Shown in pieces: positions 52,129-60,750 of a DNA stretch of 64,000 nt (position 1 is its first letter; every line of letters begins with the position of its first letter). The notes under the pieces are model-generated. The model saw nothing but the letters and a program-made list of their open reading frames with translations, had not been told where the DNA came from and did no database searches. The position numbers and the translations under genes were made by a program. This DNA comes from Alphaproteobacteria bacterium (lineage in GTDB: Bacteria; Pseudomonadota; Alphaproteobacteria; CAAGCB01; CAG-977). The stretch is taken from contig CAAGEP010000003.1 of NCBI GenBank assembly GCA_900768875.1, positions 372,001-436,000 of the forward strand. Reading direction: 5' to 3'.

Positions 52129-53769
52129 ATGACTAAATACATCTTTATCACGGGCGGGGTTGTTTCTTCGCTGGGAAAAGGCATGGCTTCCGCAGCCATC
52201 GGAGCTTTGCTGCAGGCACGCGGATACAAGGTTCGCATGCGCAAAATGGATCCGTATTTGAACATCGATCCCGGCACGATGTCGCCTTTCCAGCACGGCG
52301 AAGTGTTCGTCACCGACGACGGCGCGGAAACGGATTTGGATTTGGGGCATTACGAACGCTTTATCGGCAATCCGTGTCACAAAACCGATTCGATTTCGGG
52401 CGGCCGCATTTACTATAACGTGTTAATGAAAGAACGCCGCGGCGAATATCTGGGCGCAACGGTGCAGGCCATTCCTCATGTCACCGATGAAATCAAGCAT
52501 TTCATCGAATCAGATTTGACCGACGAAGACTTCGTCATGTACGAAATCGGCGGCACGGTCGGCGATATCGAAGGCACTTTGTTTCTGGAAGCGATTCGTC
52601 AGTACGCCAATCAGGTCGGCAAAGAAAACTGCCTGTTTCTGCACTTGACGCTGTTGCCCTACATTCCGACGGCGGGCGAATTGAAAACGAAGCCGACTCA
52701 ACACTCGGTCAAACAGCTGTTGGAAACGGGAATTCAGCCCAACATCCTGTTGTGCCGTTCCGCCGTCGCCATTTCCGAAAGCGAGCGTGCCAAAATCGCT
52801 CTGTTCTGCAACATTGCGCCGCAAGACGTGATTGCCGCTTTGGACGCCGACAGCATTTACAAGATTCCTTTGCAGTATCACGAAGCGGGACTGGACGACC
52901 GCATTCTGCATTACTTTAAAATGGACAACGCGAACAAACCCGATTTGTCGCGCTGGGAAAACATCGTCAACGTCATCGGCAACTGGGAACACACGGTTTC
53001 CATCGCCGTCGTCGGCAAATACTGCGGCTTGCTGGAAGCGTACAAATCCTTGAACGAAGCGATCTTCCACGCGGGCATCGCGCATAAAACGAAAGTCAAC
53101 GTCAAATGGATTGAATCCGACACGCTGGAGGACAAAACCCCCGAACAAATCGCGGAAACCTTTGCCGACGTTCAAGGCATCCTTGTCCCCGGCGGATTCG
53201 GCACGCGCGGTGTTGAAGGCAAAATGTTGGCCGAACAATTTGCCCGCGAACACAAATTGCCGTTCTTCGGGATATGCTTGGGCATGCAGACCGCCGTTAT
53301 CGAAGCGGCGCGCCACTTGTTGGGCATAGCGAACGCCAATTCGACCGAATTCACCAAAGACTGCACCCCCGTTGTCGCTTTGATGACCGAATGGGAACAG
53401 GACGGCAAAAAGCAGATTCGATCCGAAGAAACGGATGTCGGCGGCACCATGCGCTTGGGAGCGTATCCTTGCCGCTTGAAAGCGGGATCTTTGGCGGCGA
53501 AACTGTACGACAACGCCAAAGAAATCCACGAACGGCACCGTCACCGCTATGAAGTCAATATGGACATCGCCAAGCGGTTGGAGGAAAAGGGTCTGCAAAT
53601 TTCAGGCATATCCCCCGACGGACTGTTGCCCGAAATCGTCGAATTGAAAGACCACCCGTTCTATCTGGCGGTTCAGTTCCACCCCGAATTCAAATCGCGC
53701 GCTTTTGCACCGCATCCGCTGTTTAAAGGATTTATCAAAGCGGCTTTGGATCAAACCACTTTGCTATAA
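52129..53769 (+). CDS. pyrG: CTP synthase
   Basis: 546 codons, full length, AGGAAAGG before ATG. It aminates UTP to CTP with glutamine and ATP. The synthase domain (about 1-270) starts with KYIFITGGVVSSLGKGMASAAIG (P-loop) and has MDPYLNIDPGTMSPFQHGEVFVTDDG. The glutamine amidotransferase domain holds the nucleophile C383 in FFGICLGMQ and the His-Glu pair in QFHPEFKSR. Nothing unusual. It stands alone with its own promoter. Confidence 0.98.
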   Translation: MTKYIFITGGVVSSLGKGMASAAIGALLQARGYKVRMRKMDPYLNIDPGTMSPFQHGEVFVTDDGAETDLDLGHYERFIGNPCHKTDSISGGRIYYNVLMKERRGEYLGATVQAIPHVTDEIKHFIESDLTDEDFVMYEIGGTVGDIEGTLFLEAIRQYANQVGKENCLFLHLTLLPYIPTAGELKTKPTQHSVKQLLETGIQPNILLCRSAVAISESERAKIALFCNIAPQDVIAALDADSIYKIPLQYHEAGLDDRILHYFKMDNANKPDLSRWENIVNVIGNWEHTVSIAVVGKYCGLLEAYKSLNEAIFHAGIAHKTKVNVKWIESDTLEDKTPEQIAETFADVQGILVPGGFGTRGVEGKMLAEQFAREHKLPFFGICLGMQTAVIEAARHLLGIANANSTEFTKDCTPVVALMTEWEQDGKKQIRSEETDVGGTMRLGAYPCRLKAGSLAAKLYDNAKEIHERHRHRYEVNMDIAKRLEEKGLQISGISPDGLLPEIVELKDHPFYLAVQFHPEFKSRAFAPHPLFKGFIKAALDQTTLL

Positions 53770-53829
53770 AGCGTTGCGCTTGAATTTATGTTAAAACAAG
53801 CCTGTTCACGCTTGCGAAAGGAAAAACTG

Positions 53830-54630
53830 ATGATTCAAAACATCAAAAAAATATGCTGGGGCATTTTGGGAATAGCCGCTTTTTACATTTTGTTCATGGC
53901 GGTCAGCTATCCGTTTTTGCCCTTGTTTGCCGATTTGTACATCTACACGCCGTTTATATTTTTTGCGCTGATTACATTCTTTTTCACGATGTTTTTGGTT
54001 CGGGAAACGGCTTGTCTGGTCTTTATGCCCAAACCGCGCTTAAAAGCCATTATTCACGACGGTCAAGCTGAAATATCCGCATCGCAAGTTGTCTTGAAAA
54101 TCTTTTCATGGACTTTTTTAAAACGGATTTCAATGTATTTCGGCCTGTTTGTTTTGGAAATCGCTTGCCGTATTTTCGGCATCCGGCTGTTTTTGCAATG
54201 TGCTGACGCCGCTCTGAACACATTGGAAACGCTTGCTGCAAAGTCGGACATGCTGTTGATTGCCGTTATAACCGTAGCGGCACTCATCCTTATGGAATTG
54301 CCGTGGTACTTCCTGTTTTACCGCGTCAGTTTCGGCAACCGCGCCAATCGTTCGTCCGAATACCGTTTCGGATTAAGAGTCTTTGCGTTTTTGCTGGGCG
54401 TATTGGTTGTCCAGTTTATGCTTCAGCCGTTTTCCGTATACTATGCGGACAACACCGCGGTGCAATATTTGCTGGTTGGGTTGCTGATTGTCGCCAGTTT
54501 CGGGATTTGGTGGCTGATGTATAAAAAACGGTGGAAAAAAGGCGCTTGCCCACTGTGCAATCGTGTAAAATCCTGTTTTTGCGTTTATGAACAACCCGCA
54601 ACAGATGAAACGAAAGAAAAAGCCGAATAA
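53830..54630 (+). CDS. Unknown multi-pass membrane protein with C-terminal Cys motif
   Basis: 266 codons from ATG 53830 (AAAGGA upstream); a start at 53788 is possible but lacks a ribosome site. Six or so hydrophobic segments spread over residues 5-230. A basic stretch (YKKRWKKG) leads to ACPLCNRVKSCFCVY, with Cys spaced C-x2-C...C-x-C like a small zinc knuckle on the cytosolic side, then an acidic tail. No family is recognised. Its start lies 60 bases after pyrG with no terminator between, so readthrough is likely. Confidence 0.65.
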   Translation: MIQNIKKICWGILGIAAFYILFMAVSYPFLPLFADLYIYTPFIFFALITFFFTMFLVRETACLVFMPKPRLKAIIHDGQAEISASQVVLKIFSWTFLKRISMYFGLFVLEIACRIFGIRLFLQCADAALNTLETLAAKSDMLLIAVITVAALILMELPWYFLFYRVSFGNRANRSSEYRFGLRVFAFLLGVLVVQFMLQPFSVYYADNTAVQYLLVGLLIVASFGIWWLMYKKRWKKGACPLCNRVKSCFCVYEQPATDETKEKAE

Positions 54631-54632
54631 AG

Positions 54633-54661
54633 CAAAAGCCCCGACAAATCGGGGCTTTTTC
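54633..54661. terminator. Bidirectional terminator before rimO
   Basis: AAAAGCCCCG (54634-54643) and CGGGGCTTTTT (54650-54660) between two converging genes. Confidence 0.9.
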
Positions 54662-54662
54662 A

Positions 54663-55988
54663 TCACTTTACAACAGAACCGTACAAGTCATACGGGTCGG
54701 CGTCTTTGATTTTAACGCGGACAAACTGCCCCGGTTTGACTTTTTTACGCGATGAATTGAAATAAATCCGCCCGTCGATATCCGGCGCGTTTGCGTAATC
54801 TCGCCCGTAATACAGCCCTTGTTCGTCGTCGAAACCTTCGCACAACACCGTTGCAACTTCGCCGATGCGTGCCTGCTGATATTCCAAGCTGACATCCGAC
54901 TGCGCATCCATAATCGCTTCATAGCGGTCAAGTTTGTCGTCTTCATCGACTTGATCGGGGAAATCGTAAGCGGGCGTTCCTTCTTCGCGCGAATAGGAAA
55001 ACGCGCCGAAGCGGTTAAAGCGCGCGGTTACGGCGAAATCCAGCAGTTCGTTGAATTGTTCTTCCGTTTCGCCGGGGAATCCGACAATCGCCGTCGTGCG
55101 AATCACAATATCGGGCATGGCGTCGCGCAGTTTCTTTATCACGCTTTCAATCAGCGCGCGGTTGCCGTGGCGGTTCATCCGCTTCAGCACCGTGTCGTTG
55201 ATGTGCTGAATGGGAATGTCGATATAGTGCAACACCTTGGGATTATCGCGCATTTCGGCGACCAGTTCGTCCGTGATTTTGTCGGGATAGCAGTAGAACA
55301 GACGAATCCACGGGATATTCGTTTCCTGAGCCAAACGGCGCAGCAATTCGGGCAACATCGGCTTTTTGTACAAATCAATCCCGTAGCAAGACGTGTCCTG
55401 CGCAATCAAGTTCAGTTCGACGACACCGTCCGCGTCCAGCTTTTTGGCTTCGTCAAGGATGTCTTCCATCGTGCGGGAACGGTAATTGCCGCGAATCATC
55501 GGAATGGCGCAATAAGTGCAACGGTTATTGCATCCTTCGGACACCCGCAAATAAGCCGAAAAAGCATCGCCCACTCGCAACCGTTCGCCGCCGATTGCGG
55601 CTTTGTGCGCGTCGCCGTACATCTGCACTTTGTCCTGTTCAAAGCTTTTGTTGACGGCTTCGACGATGTCGTGAACGCTGCCGACACCGATAACGGCATC
55701 GACTTCGGGCATCTTTTCCAAAATTTTTTCGCGGTAACGTTCCGCCAGACAGCCTGCCACTATCAGCTTTTTCAGCTTGGCTTTTTTCTTTAACTGCGCC
55801 ATTTCCTCTATGGCTTCGTACGATTCCTGCTTCGCGTCGCCGATAAAGCCGCAAGTGTTGACAACAATGACTTCGGCTTCGCGGGATTTGCCCGTCAGTT
55901 CAAACCCAGCGTCTTTTAAATGAGCCAGCATCATCTCCGAATCAATCTGATTTTTGGAACATCCCAGCGACACAAAACCGATTTTCAT
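54663..55988 (-). CDS. rimO: Ribosomal protein S12 methylthiotransferase RimO
   Basis: 441 codons from ATG 55988, the family-like start (MKIGFVSLGCSK) with GGGG seven bases upstream; an ATG two codons earlier is also possible. It adds a methylthio group to Asp of ribosomal protein S12. The N-terminal methylthiotransferase domain carries Cys at 10 and in NTCGF and VAGCLAERY (auxiliary cluster). Radical SAM C153-x3-C-x2-C in CNNRCTYC; TAIVGFPGETEEQFNELLDF; and a C-terminal TRAM domain. RimO rather than MiaB is favoured by SLGCSKNQIDSE and FIGDAKQES. Confidence 0.95.
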   Translation of the reverse strand: MKIGFVSLGCSKNQIDSEMMLAHLKDAGFELTGKSREAEVIVVNTCGFIGDAKQESYEAIEEMAQLKKKAKLKKLIVAGCLAERYREKILEKMPEVDAVIGVGSVHDIVEAVNKSFEQDKVQMYGDAHKAAIGGERLRVGDAFSAYLRVSEGCNNRCTYCAIPMIRGNYRSRTMEDILDEAKKLDADGVVELNLIAQDTSCYGIDLYKKPMLPELLRRLAQETNIPWIRLFYCYPDKITDELVAEMRDNPKVLHYIDIPIQHINDTVLKRMNRHGNRALIESVIKKLRDAMPDIVIRTTAIVGFPGETEEQFNELLDFAVTARFNRFGAFSYSREEGTPAYDFPDQVDEDDKLDRYEAIMDAQSDVSLEYQQARIGEVATVLCEGFDDEQGLYYGRDYANAPDIDGRIYFNSSRKKVKPGQFVRVKIKDADPYDLYGSVVK

Positions 55989-56055
55989 ACTCATCCCCGT
56001 TATTAAAAAAACTTTGTTCGGATAATGGGGCGAAAGCCGCCCCTTGTCAACGGTC

Positions 56056-56061
56056 TTGACA
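56056..56061 (+). promoter_or_regulatory. -35 element upstream of a small gene
   Basis: A consensus TTGACA; the matching -10 (AACAAT near 56078) is weak. It reads toward the small gene at 56110. Confidence 0.35.
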
Positions 56062-56109
56062 AAAGCTTTAAAATAACAACAATTCGTTATAAGTAAGGAG
56101 CAAAAAAAA

Positions 56110-56316
56110 ATGGACGAAGAAATAATAGAAAGCTTGCAAACGGACGCTTTGGCGTTTTTGGAACGCGCGCAAACAGCGGCACGAAATACAACAAACGCGG
56201 ATTTGAATTATTTTTGCAGCTCTTTGCGGGACTTAATCGAATCGGAGCTGACAATCCCGAACGAAGCGCCATTGGATTTGTTTGCGGAAATGTACGATTA
56301 TTACGCCCGCGTTTAG
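56110..56316 (+). CDS. Small acidic protein of unknown function
   Basis: 68 codons with AAGGAG upstream of the ATG. An acidic, probably all-helical cytosolic protein ending in EMYDYYARV; one Cys. No motif is recognised. It converges on the next gene with a 4-base overlap. Confidence 0.6.
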   Translation: MDEEIIESLQTDALAFLERAQTAARNTTNADLNYFCSSLRDLIESELTIPNEAPLDLFAEMYDYYARV

Positions 56317-56654
56317 GCGATTTGCGGCATCACTTCGGTCAGCAGATGATTTTCGGAAACGGCATCAATCAGCGTTACGGGCACATTGTATTGCCGCAGA
56401 ATCTCCGATGAATCTTCCGGATTTTCCAAAATACGGACGCGGTTGGCTTTTTGCAGAACGGGACACAAGTCTTCCTGCATATCCGCCAAAGCAATCACCT
56501 GCCCCACACGGCGGATTAAGAACGCCCTGCCGTTTTCGTCCAGCAAAAAACGCGGATTCTGAGGATCGCCGTCGTATGCGTTCATGGAAAAGCTCAACAT
56601 TCCGTCAGTGTCCCTGAATGAAAAATAAAGCTTATCCTCAATAATATTGCGCAT
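56313..56654 (-). CDS. Unknown 113-residue protein
   Basis: 113 codons; GGAGGG lies eight bases before the ATG. The N-terminal half (LYFSFRDTDGMLSFSMNAYDG, RFLLDENGRAFLIRR) looks like a beta sheet, the C-terminal half like alternating helix and strand. No signal peptide or known domain. It stops 4 bases inside the converging small gene. Confidence 0.6.
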   Translation of the reverse strand: MRNIIEDKLYFSFRDTDGMLSFSMNAYDGDPQNPRFLLDENGRAFLIRRVGQVIALADMQEDLCPVLQKANRVRILENPEDSSEILRQYNVPVTLIDAVSENHLLTEVMPQIA

Positions 56655-56740
56655 TTTCGTACCCTCCGTAGAATTTCACATCATACTACTTCGGTTTAAA
56701 TTAACAAGTGGTTACTGCACCGTAATTTTGTCAAAAATCG

Positions 56741-56766
56741 AAAAAAAAGCCCCGTTTAAGGGGCAT
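56741..56766 (-). terminator. Terminator of tRNA-Ser
   Basis: GCCCC (56749-56753) and GGGGC (56760-56764) with a run of eight T on the minus strand, just past the tRNA 3' end. Confidence 0.85.
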
Positions 56767-56772
56767 TTTTTA

Positions 56773-56863
56773 TGGCGGATGGAGCGAGATTCGAACTCGC
56801 GAGGAGCTGTTAACCCCTACACACTTTCCAGGCGTGCGCCTTCAACCGCTCGGCCATCCATCC
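56773..56863 (-). tRNA. tRNA-Ser (anticodon GGA)
   Basis: The 7-bp acceptor stem GGATGGA/TCCATCC, discriminator G and encoded CCA are present. The D-arm reads TGGCCGAGCGGTTGAAGGC, the anticodon loop CTGGAAA gives GGA, there is a long variable arm (class II), and the T-arm GCGAGTTCGAATCTCGC closes the structure. It decodes UCU and UCC. Confidence 0.97.
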
Positions 56864-56885
56864 GCTTGTCAAGAACAGAGGTGAA

Positions 56886-56912
56886 GTTACAGCATTTGTT
56901 TCCGAATGGCAA
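56886..56912 (-). promoter_or_regulatory. Possible tRNA-Ser promoter
   Basis: On the minus strand TTGCCA (56907-56912) and TGTAAC (56886-56891) with a short 15-base spacer, 23 bases before the mature 5' end. The remaining bases of the 377-base gap (56655-57031) hold nothing else that was recognised. Confidence 0.35.
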
Positions 56913-57031
56913 GCATTTAATTTCATTTTTTTTCATTTTTTATGATTTTTGGCTTGAATTTTTCAGATTTTTTTAAAATATTGTCTATAGCTTTTTTTAC
57001 GGGACAATTCTTTGAACCGCGGGGTTTTGCC

Positions 57032-57289
57032 ATGTTTATCGGACGTTTTTTCGGTTGGCTTTTGTTACTTACCGCCGTTGTTACCGCATCCGCGGAGGCT
57101 GTCGCCGCTTTGGGGACGGGCGAATATATCGGCATTGCCACAGCGGACGTTGTTACGATTATAACGGGAATAAGCCCGCAAACACCTTTGCTGAGATGTC
57201 CTGCATGGGTGTCTTTGGCCGTCGTCGGCATTGCGCTGATGTTTATGTGCAGAAAAAAAACGTACCGTTCGTCATTCGGTTCAAAATAA
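57032..57289 (+). CDS. Small two-helix membrane protein of unknown function
   Basis: 85 codons from ATG 57032 (GGGG upstream; an open frame begins at 56942 but without a ribosome site). A hydrophobic N-terminal helix ending TASA could be a signal anchor or signal peptide. A second membrane helix near residues 60-78 (CPAWVSLAVVGIALMFMC) is followed by a short basic tail. Between them lies a Thr/Ile-rich loop. Not recognised. Confidence 0.5.
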   Translation: MFIGRFFGWLLLLTAVVTASAEAVAALGTGEYIGIATADVVTIITGISPQTPLLRCPAWVSLAVVGIALMFMCRKKTYRSSFGSK

Positions 57290-57349
57290 AGAAAACGCCC
57301 CCTTTTTCGGGAAGTTTTTTTGTGGGGATGAAGCGGCGTTCTCTATTTT

Positions 57350-58009
57350 TTAACGAAACTCCGCCAAAACCTGCTTTATCAACGGAATCGTTATGGCGTT
57401 TTTGCGTTCCAGCGACAATTCGTCGGCGCGTTTAACGATAAAAGATACGGCTTTAAACGACCGTTCCATATTCTTTGTCAAATAAGCAATGACCTCCGGC
57501 GCAACGGTCAGCTGCCGATCCGCAAACTGTTTCAGCAACAAAGCGTTTAACAAGCTTTCGTCGGGTTCGCCTATGGCAACGCTCGGCACAGCTTTCAGCC
57601 GCGTTATCAAATCGGGCAGATGCAATCCCCATTGAGCCGAAGCGCTTTCCGCCGTCATCAGCAAATAACCGTTGCGGTTTTTAAAGTCGTTCAAACAATG
57701 AAAAAGCGCTGTTTCATCAACAGGAAGAGTGATTTTCAGCACCGCGTATTTCGCTTCAATTAAATCCGGTTTTGTCAAAAAAGCAGTTTGTTTGCCCGTT
57801 TTTTCATGCACAACTTCCGCAAACAGGCGGGACAAATGGGTTTTGCCGCATCCTTTTTCGCCGTAAATCAATCCCGCATAAAATCCCGACTTGGAAAAGC
57901 CGTCTATCATCGCGACGGCTTCGGCATTGCACGGCGCGGTCAAAAAATCCGCCCGTCCGTTTAACACCCTAACATCAAAAGAAAAAGCAGACTGATGCAG
58001 CTCAGCCAT
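57350..58009 (-). CDS. hdaA: HdaA-like DnaA-related regulator
   Basis: 219 codons from ATG 58009, overlapping the permease stop by 8 bases. An AAA+ domain like DnaA domain III without the DNA-binding domain IV: the N-terminal clamp-binding-like segment, Walker A GEKGCGKT at 50-57, and LLMTAESASAQWGLHLPDLITRL (sensor region, family RxxxLPDLxSRL). In Caulobacter HdaA works with the beta clamp to inactivate DnaA-ATP. Walker B appears weak (YLLMTAE instead of DD/DE). The order DUF2066, AI-2E permease, Hda is common in the class. Confidence 0.82.
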   Translation of the reverse strand: MAELHQSAFSFDVRVLNGRADFLTAPCNAEAVAMIDGFSKSGFYAGLIYGEKGCGKTHLSRLFAEVVHEKTGKQTAFLTKPDLIEAKYAVLKITLPVDETALFHCLNDFKNRNGYLLMTAESASAQWGLHLPDLITRLKAVPSVAIGEPDESLLNALLLKQFADRQLTVAPEVIAYLTKNMERSFKAVSFIVKRADELSLERKNAITIPLIKQVLAEFR

Positions 58010-59063
58010 CGTTTTCACCCAAATAAAGCGGGCTGGCTTTGTATTTTTCAATACCGAAACGCACCAAAACACCGATGACGGCGGCAACGGGAACGGCAAT
58101 CAAAACGCCCAAAAAGCCGAACAAAGCCGCCCCCGCCAACAAAGCGAACATCACCCATACGGGAGCAAGTCCGACTTTTTCCCCGACCAACTTCGGGGTT
58201 AAAAAATTGCCTTCCAACATCTGCCCCAGGAAAAATATCACCATAACAATCGCGGTTCTGTGCCAATCGGAAAACTGAACACAGCTCAACCCGACGCTGA
58301 TGACAAACCCCGTTGTCGATCCGACATAGGGAATAAAGGACAATGCACCGATTCCCAAACCGATAAGCAATCCCAAATCCAGTCCCGCCGCGCTCAGCCC
58401 GACGGCGTAAAACACGCCCAAGCATAAACAAACCATCGCCTGCCCGCGAATAAATCCGGACAATATGTCATTCATTTGACTCAGCAAAGACCGAATGACC
58501 GCCGCTTCGTTTCGGGGAAACAAATCTTTGATTTCCGCACAGAAAACTTCCCAATCCCGCAACAGATAAAACGTCACAACCGGCGTTACAATCAGCAAAG
58601 ACAGAATGTTGAGCAACGCAACACTGCGGGATACCAGCCGTCCGATTGCCGTAAATGCGAATTTGACCGTTCCCGACAAATGTTCGGCAACGGAATCTTT
58701 CAAATTGGCGGCTTGTTTGGGCAGATAGTCTTTCAAGTCTTCCAAAAACGGGGCAATCTTCTGCCACAATAAAGTCACATACACGGGGACGTTTTCAACG
58801 AATGAAGCCAGTTGCTTTTGCACAATCGGCAAAACAATCAGCAACGCCAACAGACACAGCAGAACGAAACAGCCGAACACAATCACAACCGCCGCAGTCC
58901 GCGAATGAATCTTTTCTTCCAGTTTTGTCGTTGCGGGGTCAAGGAAATACGCCAAAACAATGCCCGCCGCAAACGGCAGCAACACGTCGCGCAACACATA
59001 CACGCCCGCAAAAAACAACAGAAAAACGAACGTCCAAAAAACTATTTTTTGCGTTTTTGTCAT
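58002..59063 (-). CDS. AI-2E family permease (PerM-like)
   Basis: 353 codons, AAGGCGG before ATG. Eight or so hydrophobic segments with the family pattern: two N-terminal helices, a periplasmic helical domain (about 65-150), and a distal core with GLLIGLGIGALSFIPYVGS and FFLGQMLEGNFLTPKLVGEKVGL, matching the conserved PYVG and LxPxLVG blocks. Family members export AI-2 or ions; the cargo here is not determinable. Overlaps hdaA by 8 bases and follows the DUF2066 gene by 18. Confidence 0.9.
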   Translation of the reverse strand: MTKTQKIVFWTFVFLLFFAGVYVLRDVLLPFAAGIVLAYFLDPATTKLEEKIHSRTAAVVIVFGCFVLLCLLALLIVLPIVQKQLASFVENVPVYVTLLWQKIAPFLEDLKDYLPKQAANLKDSVAEHLSGTVKFAFTAIGRLVSRSVALLNILSLLIVTPVVTFYLLRDWEVFCAEIKDLFPRNEAAVIRSLLSQMNDILSGFIRGQAMVCLCLGVFYAVGLSAAGLDLGLLIGLGIGALSFIPYVGSTTGFVISVGLSCVQFSDWHRTAIVMVIFFLGQMLEGNFLTPKLVGEKVGLAPVWVMFALLAGAALFGFLGVLIAVPVAAVIGVLVRFGIEKYKASPLYLGENDG

Positions 59064-59081
59064 TGCCGCCGCCTTAAAGTC

Positions 59082-60230
59082 TTATTGAGCCGACGCCGGC
59101 ATCATCGTCGCGGCATCGGTATTTTTAACCGGTGAATTCAAATAACTGATGCGTTCAGCCGCCTGCAATTTGAACACCCCTGACGGCAACACTGTCAGTT
59201 TCAGCATCCTTTTCGCCATTTCTTTTTGCAAGCGATCCAGATTTTCTGCAAAGAAAATCGTCAGCTGAAGCACGCCTGCCCGCGCGGCTTGCAGATTGTA
59301 AGAGCTGATAAGCGGAATCCTGTCCAACCTCTTTTGAATAACCGTCCATTGCTTGACGGTGGAAACGGGAACCATTGCAACCAGCGGAGTTACTTCGTTA
59401 AACTGTACCATTTGATCGCGCTTCCATACGTTTTCCAAGTGATTCACAACTTTTTTCACCGCATTGGCGTATGTCGCGGCGGTATTTTTTTTCAGCGGAA
59501 GCGTAAAAGAAAAGTTTTTGATTTCGGAAGCAGTCGCTTCGTCCATCGCCATCGCATCAACGGTAAAGACGGCTCCGTTGCGGGTCATTCTGACGACCAA
59601 AATCCCTTCGGCCTCATAGCGTTTTGCAAGATTTTCCGCCGCTTTCAAATCGCCTTGAACAACCTGTTCGACATTCAGCAGATTGTTGTCCGCCAAATCC
59701 CCCGCGGGAACGGTCAACGGAATCATATAGCTTTCCACCGTTCGGTTGTTCCACGCGCGCAGCCACGGATTGTCTTCATCCCACAAAACGGGCGAAGCGG
59801 CAGGACTGCGTTTGTAAACGGGTAAAATCAACAGCTGTTTGCCCGACGTGCGGACATAAGGCAAACCGTTTTGACGCAGCAAATCGCGCACGGCGTCGGC
59901 GTTGAAACTGACATCCAAAGTCGCCATATAGCGCACGGACGACGTTTTTTCGTTGGAAACGCTCATATCCCGCACCATATTGATGATATCGTCGGGAACC
60001 AGCTCGGTCAGCTGTTCGACGACATAGTCGGGGGTTATTCGCTCCATAACAACCATCAGAGCGCGCTTTTGTCCGTCCTGCAAAGCCTGTTCGCGGGCTT
60101 TGGCAGCGGTTTCCGCGGTTACATTGACTTTGATTCCGCCGGCGGAAAACATTTTTGAATCGGCGGGAGCCGCCCGAACGCCCGTCGCGACGGACAGGCT
60201 GAAAAGCAACATTGTCAGAAATACTTTCAT
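59082..60230 (-). CDS. DUF2066 family exported protein
   Basis: 382 codons from ATG 60230 (GGGAG upstream). Signal peptide ending RAA near residue 22. The mature protein begins FSAGGIKVNVTAETAAKAREQALQDGQKRALMVVMERI, the DUF2066 N-terminal motif, followed by a long repetitive beta/alpha region (LLILPVYKR, PLTVPAGDLAD, ILVVRMTRNG). Function unknown. The conserved coupling with AI-2E permease and Hda suggests a shared role at the envelope or simply a stable operon. Confidence 0.8.
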   Translation of the reverse strand: MKVFLTMLLFSLSVATGVRAAPADSKMFSAGGIKVNVTAETAAKAREQALQDGQKRALMVVMERITPDYVVEQLTELVPDDIINMVRDMSVSNEKTSSVRYMATLDVSFNADAVRDLLRQNGLPYVRTSGKQLLILPVYKRSPAASPVLWDEDNPWLRAWNNRTVESYMIPLTVPAGDLADNNLLNVEQVVQGDLKAAENLAKRYEAEGILVVRMTRNGAVFTVDAMAMDEATASEIKNFSFTLPLKKNTAATYANAVKKVVNHLENVWKRDQMVQFNEVTPLVAMVPVSTVKQWTVIQKRLDRIPLISSYNLQAARAGVLQLTIFFAENLDRLQKEMAKRMLKLTVLPSGVFKLQAAERISYLNSPVKNTDAATMMPASAQ

Positions 60231-60258
60231 CAAGGAGACTCCCGCTTTTTTTCAGAGA

Positions 60259-60681
60259 TTAACCGACGATTTCACATTCGGAGAAGTAGAACGAAATTTC
60301 GCGTTTCGCGCTGGCTTCGGAATCCGAACCGTGAACCGAATTGGCTTCCATGGATTCGGCAAACGTTTTGCGAACGGTGCCTTCGGCGGCTTTTTCGGGA
60401 TTGGTCGCGCCCATGACTTCGCGGTTTTTCGCAATGGCGTCTTCCCCTTCCAAGACTTGAACGACGATGGGGCCCGACGTCATGAAATCGACCAAGCTGC
60501 CGTAGAACGGTTTGTCTTTGTGTTCGATATAGAACGCTTTGGCCAGTTCCGGCGTCAAGCGGATACGCTTCTGCGCGACGATGCGCAGACCGTTGGCTTC
60601 AAACATGGCGTTGATTTTTCCCGTCAGATTGCGGCGGGTGGCATCGGGTTTAATCATGGAAAGTGTGCGTTGTACAGTCAT
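60259..60681 (-). CDS. ndk: Nucleoside diphosphate kinase
   Basis: 140 codons, full length. It transfers phosphate between nucleoside tri- and diphosphates via phospho-histidine. RTLSMIKPDAT at the N-terminus, and the active-site H117 in NSVHGSDS. TTGAAA-N17-TATAAA forms a strong promoter upstream, and GAGGAC precedes the ATG. An ndk beside an ABC-F ATPase gene is a frequent alphaproteobacterial arrangement. Confidence 0.97.
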   Translation of the reverse strand: MTVQRTLSMIKPDATRRNLTGKINAMFEANGLRIVAQKRIRLTPELAKAFYIEHKDKPFYGSLVDFMTSGPIVVQVLEGEDAIAKNREVMGATNPEKAAEGTVRKTFAESMEANSVHGSDSEASAKREISFYFSECEIVG

Positions 60682-60718
60682 AACAGTCCTCTGTTGTTAA
60701 AGTTAAAAATATGTTTTC

Positions 60719-60747
60719 TTTATACTCGGTGAACGCGCGCGTTTCAA
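60719..60747 (-). promoter_or_regulatory. Promoter of ndk
   Basis: On the minus strand TTGAAA (60742-60747), 17-base spacer, TATAAA (60719-60724), 38 bases before the start. Confidence 0.65.
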
Positions 60748-60750
60748 CCG

